This document shows, in pieces, positions 17,516 to 25,546 of a stretch of 64,000 nucleotides of DNA. The translations under genes were made by a program, and so were the position numbers. The stretch is from positions 1 through 64,000 of the forward strand of contig JAHBWG010000053.1 of the NCBI GenBank assembly GCA_019637095.1. The letters run 5' to 3'. Each line of letters opens with the position of its first letter. Position 1 is the stretch's first letter. The notes below the pieces were generated by a model. The model searched no databases, was not told the origin of the DNA, and saw nothing but the letters and a program-made list of their open reading frames with translations. Origin of the DNA: Sandaracinaceae bacterium. Lineage in GTDB: Bacteria; Myxococcota_A; Polyangia; Polyangiales; Sandaracinaceae.

Positions 17516-18732
17516 GCGCGCGGACGACCTCGCGCGACTACGCGCGCCCCTACCGCCCGCGCGCCGTGCGCGTGGCGAACCGCGTGCTCCCGCGCCCGCG
17601 GCGGCTCGAGCGCGACGCGCTCCTCGACGCGGCGCGCGCCCGCGCGAAGCTCGACGACTTCGGCCCGCCGGACTTCCTCGAGCCGCTCGACGTGCTGCTC
17701 GACTCGATCGCGCGCGAGGCGCGCCTGACGCCGGTCGGTCACCTGATCACGCGCGAGCGCCTCGTCGGCGTGCTCGTGAACCGGCTGCGGGTGTTCGCCG
17801 CGCACCGGCCGTGGACGCGCCCGCTCGAGCTCGCCCCGCCGGTCGTGATCACCGGCCTGCAGCGGACGGGCACGACGCTCCTGCAGCGCCTGCTCGCGGC
17901 CGACCCGGCGCGCCGCTGGCTCGCCTCGTGGGAGGCCCTCTCGCCGGCGCCGTCGGGCGCCCGCTCCGGCGCCGACCCGCGCGTCGCCGCGGCCGAGCGG
18001 GCCGAGCGCGCGCTCGCCTACCTCGCGCCGGACTTCTTCGCCGTGCACCCGGTCCACGCGCACGCGCCCGAGGAAGACGTCTTGCTCCTCGACCAGGCGT
18101 TCCGCAGCACCGTCCCCGAGGCGACGCTGCGCGTGCCGACCTACTCGCGCTGGCTCGAGTCGGCCGACCAGACCCCCGCGTATCGCCACGAGCGCCTCTT
18201 GCTCTCGCTCCTGTCGCGCCAGCGCGGCGCGGACAAGCGCTGGTTGCTCAAGACGCCGCACCACCTCGAGTGGCTCGACGTGCTCTTCGACGTGTTCCAG
18301 GGCGCGCGCGTGGTGTGGACGCACCGCGACCCGGTCGTGACGGTGGCCTCGTTCTGCTCGATGGTCGCGCACGGGCGCGGCGTGTTCAGCGACGCGGTCG
18401 ACCCGCGCGAGGTCGGGCGCGACTGGGGTGCGAAGGTCGCGCGCATGGTCGATCGCGCGCTCGCCACGCGGGCGCGCGGCCACGAGGACGCGTTCATCGA
18501 CGTCTTCTACGACGACCTCGTGCGCGACCCGCTCGCGGAGGTGCGCCGGATCTACGCGGCGCTCGGCGAGCCGCTCCGCCCCGAGGCCGAGCGCCGGATG
18601 CGGCGCGTGCTCGCCGAGCAGCCGCAGCATCAGCACGGCGTCCACCGCTACGCGCTCGAGGACTTCGGCCTCGAGGCGGGCGCGCTCGCCGAGCGCTTCG
18701 CGGCCTACCGCGCGCGGTTCGTGCGCCCGTAG
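17512..18732 (+). CDS. Sulfotransferase-family protein
   Basis: 406 residues. TGLQRTGTTLLQRLLA near residue 120 is the 5'-phosphosulfate-binding loop of PAPS-dependent sulfotransferases. WLLKTPHHL and VVWTHRDPV (about 240-275) match the region that binds the 3'-phosphate of PAPS. The C-terminal part resembles the Sulfotransfer_3 group of bacterial enzymes acting on lipids or small molecules. The start GTG overlaps the DUF1214 stop (GTGA). With the SDR and DUF1214 genes it probably modifies a common hydroxylated substrate; which one is not shown. Confidence 0.85.
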   Translation: MSARTTSRDYARPYRPRAVRVANRVLPRPRRLERDALLDAARARAKLDDFGPPDFLEPLDVLLDSIAREARLTPVGHLITRERLVGVLVNRLRVFAAHRPWTRPLELAPPVVITGLQRTGTTLLQRLLAADPARRWLASWEALSPAPSGARSGADPRVAAAERAERALAYLAPDFFAVHPVHAHAPEEDVLLLDQAFRSTVPEATLRVPTYSRWLESADQTPAYRHERLLLSLLSRQRGADKRWLLKTPHHLEWLDVLFDVFQGARVVWTHRDPVVTVASFCSMVAHGRGVFSDAVDPREVGRDWGAKVARMVDRALATRARGHEDAFIDVFYDDLVRDPLAEVRRIYAALGEPLRPEAERRMRRVLAEQPQHQHGVHRYALEDFGLEAGALAERFAAYRARFVRP

Positions 18733-18763
18733 AACGACAGGTGTGGCGGCGCGTGCCGCGGCG

Positions 18764-18769
18764 TAAGAT
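18764..18769 (+). promoter_or_regulatory. -10 hexamer TAAGAT, probable leaderless promoter
   Basis: TAAGAT ends 8 nt before the GTG at 18778 of the channel gene. The ATG at 18768 inside it is out of frame. Confidence 0.5.
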
Positions 18770-18777
18770 GCCCGGCG

Positions 18778-20310
18778 GTGCCCGGCGCCGACGACGTCTA
18801 CACGCTCTTCTCGGGCAGCGTGACGCCCTTCATGGCGTTCGGGTTCGCGTTCGGGCTCGCGCTCTTGCTGCTCGTGCGCCTGATCGTGCCGCCGACGTGC
18901 AAGTCCGTCGTGCGCGCGCCGCTGCTCATGCTGCTCGGCTCCCTCGCGCTCGCCGTCGTCGAGGGCCTGCTCCCGCCGAGCGACATGGACCAGGCCCTGC
19001 GGCTGACCCAACAGGCGCTGCTCCTCTTCTCGATCGCGCGCAGCCTCTACCTCGCGCTGCTCTACGGGATCTTCGAGAGCCGCCGCCGGACGCGCTCGCG
19101 CGTCTTCTCCGGGATCTTCCGCGACGTCGTCCAGGTCGGCATGTACGTCGTCGCGGTGTTCGTCTTGCTCGGCGAGGCGGGCGTCGAGCCGGGGAGCCTG
19201 CTGACGAGCTCCGTCCTGTTGACGGCGGTCATCGGCCTCTCGCTCCAGGACACGCTCGGCAACCTGTTCGCCGGGATCGCGATCCAGGTGCAGCAGCCCT
19301 TCGAGGTCGGCGACTGGATCCAGTTCGACGAGGACCCCAGCAAGGCCGGCGAGGTCGTCGAGATCAACTGGCGCGCCACGCGCCTCATGACGATCGATCG
19401 CGTCGAGGTCACCGTCCCCAACAACACGCTGGCGCGCGCGGCGATCCGCAACTTCAGCCGCCCGACGCACGCGGTCCGCCGCCAGGTGCGCGTCGTGGCG
19501 CCGATGGCCACGCCGCCGGCGCGCGTGCACCGCCTGCTCGCGGAGGCGGTGACCGAGGTGGACGGCGTGCTCGACGAGCCCTCGCCCGACATCCAGACGC
19601 TCGACTTCAACGAGCGCGGCGTCGAGTACCGCGTCCGCTACTTCCTGCAGGCGTACGACCAGCGAGAGGTGATCGACAGCCGCGTGCGCGATCGGATCTG
19701 GTACGCGCTCCGGCGCGCGGCGCTCGCGATCCCACCGCCGCAGCGCACGGTCACGATGATCGAGCACAACGCGGCGAGCGCGCAGCTCGAGCACGCGGCG
19801 CAGATCGTGGACATCGAGAAGGCGCTCGCGCGCGTGACGCTGTTCGCGCCGCTCCCCGACGTGCTCCTGCACGAGGTCGCGATGCACACCGAGCGGCGGC
19901 TCTACGCGCCCGGCGAGGTCGTCATCCAGCAGGGCGACGTGGGCCACGAGCTGTTCATCGTGGAGCGCGGCGCGCTCGACGTGCTCGTCGACGTGCACGA
20001 CGGGATGGAGCACATCGCCTCCGTCGGCGTCGGCGACGTCTTCGGCGAGATGAGCCTGATGACGGGCGCGGAGCGCTCCGCGACGGTCCGCACCACCGCG
20101 GAGTCGACGCTGCTCGTCGTCTCCAAGGAGACGCTCCAGCCGGTGCTCGAGGCCTCGCCGGAGCTCGCCGAGAAGTTCAGCCAGATCCTCGCCGCGCGCG
20201 AGGCCGCGCTCGGCGATCACTCCCGCGGCTCGATGGCGCCCTCGCGCGAGCGCGTCGAGCAGCGCTCGAGCGAGCTGCTCACGCGGATCCGGGAGTTCTT
20301 CTCGATCTGA
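18778..20310 (+). CDS. MscS-family channel with C-terminal cyclic-nucleotide-binding domain
   Basis: 510 residues. Three to four membrane helices are followed by the MscS pore/beta region (TAVIGLSLQDTLGNLFAGIAIQVQQPFEVGDWIQ, about 150-185) and an alpha-beta C-terminal vestibule (ITSVPNN-like VTVPNNTLARAAIRNFSRP). Residues about 360-475 form a cNMP-binding domain: RLYAPGEVVIQQGDVGHELFIV, VGDVFGEMSLMTGAERSATVRT. The phosphate-binding cassette reads FGEMSLMTGAERSATV, close to the FGExALL-R(S/T)A consensus. The architecture is that of the bacterial cyclic-nucleotide-gated MscS relatives (bCNG), which respond to ligand rather than tension. No nucleotide cyclase gene is in the window. GTG start, TAAGAT 8 nt upstream. 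Confidence 0.9.
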   Translation: MPGADDVYTLFSGSVTPFMAFGFAFGLALLLLVRLIVPPTCKSVVRAPLLMLLGSLALAVVEGLLPPSDMDQALRLTQQALLLFSIARSLYLALLYGIFESRRRTRSRVFSGIFRDVVQVGMYVVAVFVLLGEAGVEPGSLLTSSVLLTAVIGLSLQDTLGNLFAGIAIQVQQPFEVGDWIQFDEDPSKAGEVVEINWRATRLMTIDRVEVTVPNNTLARAAIRNFSRPTHAVRRQVRVVAPMATPPARVHRLLAEAVTEVDGVLDEPSPDIQTLDFNERGVEYRVRYFLQAYDQREVIDSRVRDRIWYALRRAALAIPPPQRTVTMIEHNAASAQLEHAAQIVDIEKALARVTLFAPLPDVLLHEVAMHTERRLYAPGEVVIQQGDVGHELFIVERGALDVLVDVHDGMEHIASVGVGDVFGEMSLMTGAERSATVRTTAESTLLVVSKETLQPVLEASPELAEKFSQILAAREAALGDHSRGSMAPSRERVEQRSSELLTRIREFFSI

Positions 20311-20315
20311 GGCGG

Positions 20316-21200
20316 TTACTCGTCGGTCTCGAGGTCGACGTGGACGAACGCGTGGCTGATGTCTGGCTCGGCGCACAGGCGCGCCTCGACCGCGTGCCCG
20401 ATGTCGTGCGCGGCGCGCAGCGTCAGGCTCGGATCGACGACGACGTGGAGGGTGACCTCCACCTCGACCCCGTGGTGCACCGCGCGCACTTGGTGGACTG
20501 AGCGCACGCCCTCGACGCCGGCGGCGATCGCGGCGAGCGCCTCCTTGCGCGCCGGCTCGACGCTCGCGCCCATGACGAAGCCCAGGTTCTCTCGGGCGAG
20601 CGCCAGCCCAGCCCAGCCGATCCACGCGCCGACGGGCAGCGCGAGCCACGCGTCGAGGCCCGTCCAGCCGTAGCGCGCCGCGAAGAAGCCGCCGACGGCG
20701 AGCGCGCCGACCGCCACGTCGTTGCGCGCGTCGACGAAGAGCGCGCGCAGCGCGGGGCTCGGGGTGCGCCGGTCGCTCGCGCGGGCGCTCAACGCGATCG
20801 CGATCTTTCCGACCAGCTTGACCCCGAAGATCGCCGCGAGCGGCCAGCCGAGCTCGACGCGCGACTCGCCGAGGATCGCCCCGAGCGCCTCGCGCACCAC
20901 CTCGAGCGCCAGCCCGCCCGCCACCACGGCGGTCAAGAGCGCGGCGAGCGGCTCCGCGCGGTGGTGCCCGGCGGGGTGGCTGGCGTCCGGGGGCCGCGCG
21001 GCCACCCGGACGGCCCACGCGAGCGCCGCCGCGGTGAGCACGTCGAGCAGGCTGTCGGCCGCCTGCGCGAGCGCGAGCTGGCTCGAGAACACCACGTGCG
21101 CCGCGCCGAGCGCGCCCGCGAGCAGGACGGAGAGCGCCGCGCTCGCGGCGGTGAGCCGCAGGATCGGCCGGCTGCGCTCGGCATGCCGCGGCGCCTGCAT
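20316..21200 (-). CDS. Cation diffusion facilitator (CDF) transporter
   Basis: 294 residues with six membrane helices and a C-terminal cytoplasmic domain ending in His/Asp-rich sequence. The first metal-site motif is ADSLLDV (Asp-x3-Asp). HPAGHHRAEPL is the conserved loop after helix 2. The helix-5 motif is FVDARNDV, with Asp where zinc-type CDFs have His, giving an all-Asp transport site more like iron or manganese exporters. The C-terminal fold (VRSVHQVRAVHHGVEVEVTLHVVVDPSLT) is the usual ferredoxin-like dimerisation domain. It is tail-to-tail with the channel gene (5 bp apart) and divergent from the receiver-domain gene at 21273. CAAGCT 8 nt upstream of the ATG resembles the local -10 hexamer. 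Confidence 0.88.
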   Translation of the reverse strand: MQAPRHAERSRPILRLTAASAALSVLLAGALGAAHVVFSSQLALAQAADSLLDVLTAAALAWAVRVAARPPDASHPAGHHRAEPLAALLTAVVAGGLALEVVREALGAILGESRVELGWPLAAIFGVKLVGKIAIALSARASDRRTPSPALRALFVDARNDVAVGALAVGGFFAARYGWTGLDAWLALPVGAWIGWAGLALARENLGFVMGASVEPARKEALAAIAAGVEGVRSVHQVRAVHHGVEVEVTLHVVVDPSLTLRAAHDIGHAVEARLCAEPDISHAFVHVDLETDE

Positions 21201-21258
21201 CGCGCGCAGCTTGGCACGCGCGCGCGCCGAAACGAACGGCCCCGCCCGCCTTCGGCGT

Positions 21259-21264
21259 TATCAT
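21259..21264 (+). promoter_or_regulatory. -10 hexamer TATCAT, probable leaderless promoter
   Basis: TATCAT ends 8 nt before the ATG at 21273. Confidence 0.5.
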
Positions 21265-21272
21265 CTGCGGCG

Positions 21273-21629
21273 ATGCCGTACCAAGGTGGACCGATCCTCG
21301 TCATCGACGACGACCCCGACCTCTGCGAGATCCTGCGAAGGACGCTGACCCACGCCGGCTATCGCGTCGTCACGGCGAGCGACGGGATGGAGGCGATCCG
21401 CGCGTTCGAGCTCAACCGTCCGTCGATGCTCTTCGTGGACCTCATGATGCCCCACCTCGACGGCGAGGAGCTCCTGCGCGTGCTCGGCCAGCCGCGCCCG
21501 CCCGTCGTGCTCATCACCGCGAGCGTGCGCCGCGAGGAGGTCGCCGAGAAGTTCGGCGTCGCGGACGCCCTCGAGAAGCCGTTCGACATCGAAGAAGTGA
21601 AAGCGCTCGCCAAGAAGTACGTCGGTTGA
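21273..21629 (+). CDS. Single-domain response regulator
   Basis: 118 residues, a receiver domain alone. ILVIDDDPDLCE has the acidic pair, LFVDLMMP the phospho-acceptor Asp near residue 55, VLITAS the switch Ser/Thr region, and LEKPFD the conserved Lys-Pro. No output domain, so it acts through protein contacts, as with CheY-like proteins. No histidine kinase gene is near. It is 14 bp upstream of the HAD-IG nucleotidase gene, probably the same transcript. Confidence 0.9.
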   Translation: MPYQGGPILVIDDDPDLCEILRRTLTHAGYRVVTASDGMEAIRAFELNRPSMLFVDLMMPHLDGEELLRVLGQPRPPVVLITASVRREEVAEKFGVADALEKPFDIEEVKALAKKYVG

Positions 21630-21643
21630 GGTAAGAACCTCGG

Positions 21644-23077
21644 ATGGCGTACGACGAGGAGCTCGAGCTGCCCCCGGCCCGGCGCCGGATCTTCTGCAAC
21701 CGGACGCTGAACCTCCGGTCGATCCGCGCGGTCGGCTTCGACATGGACTACACGCTCATCCACTACCGGGTGGAGGCGTGGGAGGACCACGCCTACCGGC
21801 ACGTGAAGGACCGGCTCGCGGCGCGCGGCTGGCCGGTCGACGGGCTCGCGTTCGACCACGAGTCCGTGCGGCTCGGGCTCATCCTCGACCTCGAGCACGG
21901 CAACATCGTGAAGGCCAACCGCTTCGGCTACGTGAAGCGCGCGGTCCACGGCACGCGGCCGCTCCCCTACGAGGAGCAGCGCACGCTGTACGCGCGCGAT
22001 CGCGTCGACCTGAGCTCGCCTCGCTGGGTGTTCCTCAACACCCTCTTCTCACTCTCCGAAGCGTGCATGTACGGGCAGATGGTCGACCGCCTCGACGACG
22101 GGAGCCTCCCCGGTCCGATGGGCTACGCCGACCTCTACGGGCACATCCGCGCGAGCCTCGACGAGGCGCACGTCGAGGGGCAGCTCAAGGCCGAGATCCT
22201 CGCGGACCCGGCGCGCTTCGTGGTCCTCGACGAGGAGCTGCCGCTCGCGCTGCGCGACCTGCGCGAGGCGGGCAAGAAGCTGTTGCTGATCACGAACAGC
22301 GAGTGGCCGTACACGCGCGACCTGATGGCGTACGCGTTCGACCGCTTCCTGCCCGAGGGCACGACGTGGCGCGCCTTGTTCGACATGGTGATCGTGTCGG
22401 CGCGCAAGCCGTCGTTCTTCGAGCTGCGCGACCCGTGCTTCGAGGTGATCGACGAGGAGGGACGGCTCCTGCCCGTCCTGCGCCCCGAGCTCGGCGGCAT
22501 CTACCTCGGCTCGCACGCCGCGGCGGTCGAGACCTCGCTCGGGCTGAGCGGCGGGGAGATCCTCTACGTCGGCGATCACATCTTCAGCGACGTGCGGGTG
22601 TCGCGGAGCCTGTTGCGGTGGCGGACGGCGCTCGTGTTGCGCGACCTCGAGCCCGAGCTCGACGCGATCGCGGGCTTCGAGGCGGACCAACGCGAGCTGT
22701 CGTCGCTGATGGACGAGAAGGAGCGGCTCGAGCACCAGTTCTCGCGGCTGCGCCTGGGCAAGCAGCGGCTCGAGCGCGGCTACGGCCCACGGCCGGACTC
22801 GAGCGTCGCGGCGCTCGAGGCGCGCATGCGGGCGCTGCGCGATCAGCTCGTCGCGCTCGACGCCCGCATCGGGCCGCTCGCGGCGCGGGCGGGCGAGCTG
22901 TCGAACGAGCGCTGGGGGCTCTTGCTGCGCACCGGCAACGACAAGAGCCACCTCGCGCGGCAGATCGAGCGCTACGCGGACATCTACACGTCCCGCGTGT
23001 CCAACTTCCTCGCGCTGACGCCGTTCGTCTACCTGCGCTCGCCGCGCGGCAGCTTGCCCCACGACCCGGGGCCGTAG
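21644..23077 (+). CDS. HAD-IG family 5'-nucleotidase
   Basis: 477 residues. VGFDMDYTLIHY near 31-42 is the nucleophile motif with the D-M-D-Y-T form characteristic of the cytosolic purine 5'-nucleotidase (NT5C2) group of HAD enzymes, subfamily IG. LLLITNSEW is motif II, and ILYVGDHIFSDV carries the motif IV acids. The long cap (VRLGLILDLEHGNIVKANRFGYVKRAVHG) is also characteristic of this family. The C-terminal 120 residues are helical and charged (EKERLEHQFSRLRLGKQRLERG), likely coiled coil. Predicted to dephosphorylate purine nucleoside monophosphates in the cytoplasm, which would fit the purine-oxidation genes found later in the window. Function in bacteria is inferred from eukaryotic homologues. 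Confidence 0.85.
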   Translation: MAYDEELELPPARRRIFCNRTLNLRSIRAVGFDMDYTLIHYRVEAWEDHAYRHVKDRLAARGWPVDGLAFDHESVRLGLILDLEHGNIVKANRFGYVKRAVHGTRPLPYEEQRTLYARDRVDLSSPRWVFLNTLFSLSEACMYGQMVDRLDDGSLPGPMGYADLYGHIRASLDEAHVEGQLKAEILADPARFVVLDEELPLALRDLREAGKKLLLITNSEWPYTRDLMAYAFDRFLPEGTTWRALFDMVIVSARKPSFFELRDPCFEVIDEEGRLLPVLRPELGGIYLGSHAAAVETSLGLSGGEILYVGDHIFSDVRVSRSLLRWRTALVLRDLEPELDAIAGFEADQRELSSLMDEKERLEHQFSRLRLGKQRLERGYGPRPDSSVAALEARMRALRDQLVALDARIGPLAARAGELSNERWGLLLRTGNDKSHLARQIERYADIYTSRVSNFLALTPFVYLRSPRGSLPHDPGP

Positions 23078-23084
23078 ACGGCCC

Positions 23085-24047
23085 GTGCGCGACGTCGTGG
23101 TGCGCTACGTCGAGGTGCGAGGCGATCGCGTGGAGATCCGCGAGTCCGCGCGCGATCACGTCGTGCGCGGCGCGCTCGCGCTCTTCGTCGCGCCGTGGAT
23201 CGTCGCGGGCCTCGGCTGGGGGCTCTTCGCCCTCTTCGCGGAGCGCGGCGCCACGAGCGCGCTGGTGATCACCGGATCGGGGGTCGCGCTCGGGGCCGCG
23301 CTCGGTGGCCTCTACGGGCTCGTGACGATCGCGCGCGCGAGCCGCCGCGCGGAACGGAGCCGCGTCGTCGTCGACCTCGGCGAGCGGCTCGTCGAGCGCG
23401 TCGGGCGCGCGCCCGAGGTCTACCGCCGGCCCTCGCGCGTGAGCGTGGCGCGCGCGGGCCTGCTCGGCTGGTCGCTCCGGCTCGAGGGCGAGGTTCCCGC
23501 GGTGCTCGTCCGCCGCGTGCCGCACGGCTCCGGCCGGGCGCTCGCCGAGGCGGCCGACGTGCTCGCCGAGGCGCTCGGGGTCGAGGCGCGCGTGCCCTCG
23601 GCGGCGCGCGGCGCGCTGGGCCTCGTCCCTCACGACGAGGATCGCTGGGCCGCGCTCGCGTACGCGCCGCTCGACGGCGTCAACGCGGCGTACGCGCTCC
23701 TCGCGCTCCTCACCTCGCGGCACGCGCGCCTGCGCTTCGCCGCCAAGCAGAGCCTCGTGCTCCTCGCGGTCGAGGGGTTCCTCGCGCTCGCGCTCGGCAC
23801 GTGCCTCGCCATCCCGCTCGCCGTCGCGTCGGCGCCGGCTGCGCTCGAGGCCGCGGCGTTCCTCTGTCCGTTCGTCATCCTCGCGCTCGTGCGCGTCGTC
23901 GTCCGGATGGTCGCCGCGTGGCGCGCGAACCGGCGCGAGGTGTGGGTGATGCCGTGGCTCGCGCCGGTCGTCCGCCGATGGGTGCCTCCGCCGCCGCCCC
24001 CGCCTCCTCAGCGGAAGACGTCGCGCAACGACCCGTGGTCGAAGTAG
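23085..24047 (+). CDS. Membrane protein of unknown function
   Basis: 320 residues. Two membrane helices near the N-terminus (ALALFVAPWIVAGLGWGLFALFA; ALVITGSGVALGAALGGLYGLV), a central soluble part of about 130 residues, then two more helices (LVLLAVEGFLALALGTCLAIPLAV; AFLCPFVILALVRVVVRMVA). It ends in a Pro run and a basic tail. No known domain seen. GTG start 7 bp after the nucleotidase stop, so probably co-transcribed. Its last 40 bp overlap the 3' end of the convergent lipoprotein gene. Confidence 0.65.
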   Translation: MRDVVVRYVEVRGDRVEIRESARDHVVRGALALFVAPWIVAGLGWGLFALFAERGATSALVITGSGVALGAALGGLYGLVTIARASRRAERSRVVVDLGERLVERVGRAPEVYRRPSRVSVARAGLLGWSLRLEGEVPAVLVRRVPHGSGRALAEAADVLAEALGVEARVPSAARGALGLVPHDEDRWAALAYAPLDGVNAAYALLALLTSRHARLRFAAKQSLVLLAVEGFLALALGTCLAIPLAVASAPAALEAAAFLCPFVILALVRVVVRMVAAWRANRREVWVMPWLAPVVRRWVPPPPPPPPQRKTSRNDPWSK

Positions 24048-24838
24048 GCGACGCCGGCCATCCGCCCGCCGAGCGCCCGCGCGAGCGCCTCCTCGAGCGC
24101 GGCGATCGATCGCTGCGCCAGCCACGGGCGCAGGTGCGCGTCGCCGCGCGTGTAGACGATCGGCCAGATCGGGACGCGCCCGTCGAAGTAGCCGTGCCGC
24201 GCGCGGTGGCTGCGCAGGCCCTCGCCCCACTCGAGCGCGCGCGCCGGGTCGGGGACCGCGAAGCTCAGGTAGACGCGATCCACGTGCGCCGCGATCCACG
24301 CGGCCTCCTCGGCGCTCGGGTAGCCGAGGTAGCAGGCGATCCAGCCGTCGCGCTTGGCGGCCCGCATGGCCGTCAAGAGCGCTTGCAGTTGCTCGAAGTG
24401 GTGAGGCCGCTCGTTCGGGGGCGCGTTCCAGTACTCGAGCTCGGTGGACCAGCCGTCGAAGCGGCCCTCGGGGTGCGCGGCCTCGTAGCGCGCGAGGGCC
24501 TCGACGCGATCGAGGCCGGCGATCGGCGCGGCGACCGCGAGGCCGCGCGCGCGCGCCTCGGCGACGAACGCGGCGAGGGCGGCCGGCTCCGCGCCGAGCG
24601 CGCGGCCGAGCCCGTAGAGCGTGAGCTCGGACACGCCGTGCTCGAGCGCGAACGCGAGCGCCGCCTCGCGCTCGTCGAAGCTCGCGACGTAGAGCGAGCG
24701 CGCGGGCGGCGCGCTCGGCGCCGCGCTCGCGGCGGGGCCGACCGGCCGGGGCGACGCGAGCGGGGCGCGGCGCACCGCGAAGGCGCCGCAGGCGGTGAGC
24801 AGCGCGCCGGCGAGCGCGAGGATCCAGCGTCGACGCAT
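24008..24838 (-). CDS. Lipoprotein, TIM-barrel-like
   Basis: 276 residues. MRRRWILALAGALLTACG gives a clean lipobox (LTAC) at about residue 17. After an Ala/Pro-rich linker, alternating beta and alpha segments (SLYVASFDEREAALAFALEHGVSELTLYG; GLAVAAPIAGLDRVEALARYEAAHP; GWIACYLGYPSAEEAAWIAAHVDRVYLSF) look like a (beta/alpha)8 barrel of the glycosidase or phosphodiesterase kind. I cannot identify catalytic residues with confidence. It is the last gene of a minus-strand run starting at 26768. Its stop lies within the end of the opposite-strand membrane-protein gene (40-bp overlap). Confidence 0.65.
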   Translation of the reverse strand: MRRRWILALAGALLTACGAFAVRRAPLASPRPVGPAASAAPSAPPARSLYVASFDEREAALAFALEHGVSELTLYGLGRALGAEPAALAAFVAEARARGLAVAAPIAGLDRVEALARYEAAHPEGRFDGWSTELEYWNAPPNERPHHFEQLQALLTAMRAAKRDGWIACYLGYPSAEEAAWIAAHVDRVYLSFAVPDPARALEWGEGLRSHRARHGYFDGRVPIWPIVYTRGDAHLRPWLAQRSIAALEEALARALGGRMAGVAYFDHGSLRDVFR

Positions 24839-24868
24839 CCCGCATCTTGCCGCGCCCGCGCGCGCCCA

Positions 24869-25546
24869 TCAAAGGAGCCGCAGCGTGAGCTCGAACGGGG
24901 CGACGCCGTCGCCCTCGTCCGAGACGTGGACCTCATCGAGCGCGAGCTCGAGGCGCAGGCGCGGATCGCCGTCGAGCGCGCTGTGCCCCGCGTCCTCGAT
25001 CCGCCCGAAGCCGCCCTCGTCGTCGCGCTCGCAGCGGACGTACCCGGCGGTCTGCGTCGGGTTGGGGTAGACGACGTGATCGCCGCAGCGCACGCGCACG
25101 AGGCAGTCGAACGCGCCAGAGCGCACCGGCAGGACGCGCACGTCGCAGGCGGCTGCGCGTCCGAACGGGAGCTGCCCGCGCAGCGAAGTGATGCGGGCGC
25201 TGCGCTCGATCGGCGCGAAGGGCAGCGCGTCGCCTGCGTCGCCCGCGAGCCCGAACGCGCGCACCATCGCCCAGCGCTGCGGGTCGTACACCTCGTCCTG
25301 CGCCGGCGGCGCGAGCGGCGCGACGGGCGGCGGCGGCGCGAGCGGCGCCGCGCCGGCGTCGGGGATCCACGCGTGGTGCACCCACGTCGTGGGGTCGGCG
25401 TCGCTCGCCTCGAGCGCGGGGCGTGGCCGCGGCGGCGGCGGGTCCACGAGCGCGCGGTGCGTCTGGTACGCGACGTACGAGCTGCCCGCGAGGAACACGA
25501 GCAGCACCGCGAGCTCGGGCCAGCCGGCGCGGCGCCGCTCACGCAT
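24869..25546 (-). CDS. Membrane-anchored protein of unknown function
   Basis: 225 residues. One N-terminal membrane helix (ELAVLLVFLAGSSYVAYQTHRAL) leaves about 195 residues outside the cytoplasm. A Pro/Ala-rich linker precedes a C-terminal domain with four spaced Cys (AACDVRV, FDCLVRVRCGDHVVY, YVRCERDD) that could form disulfides. No family recognised. Its ATG lies inside the end of the preceding PhnD-like gene (8-bp overlap), so the two are translationally coupled and probably work together at the envelope. Confidence 0.65.
   Translation of the reverse strand: MRERRRAGWPELAVLLVFLAGSSYVAYQTHRALVDPPPPRPRPALEASDADPTTWVHHAWIPDAGAAPLAPPPPVAPLAPPAQDEVYDPQRWAMVRAFGLAGDAGDALPFAPIERSARITSLRGQLPFGRAAACDVRVLPVRSGAFDCLVRVRCGDHVVYPNPTQTAGYVRCERDDEGGFGRIEDAGHSALDGDPRLRLELALDEVHVSDEGDGVAPFELTLRLL

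Noticed and set aside
17335-21264. A 1309-codon open frame on the minus strand
   Set aside because: Antisense of the sulfotransferase and channel genes with biased composition and no domain. The real minus-strand CDF gene uses a different frame.
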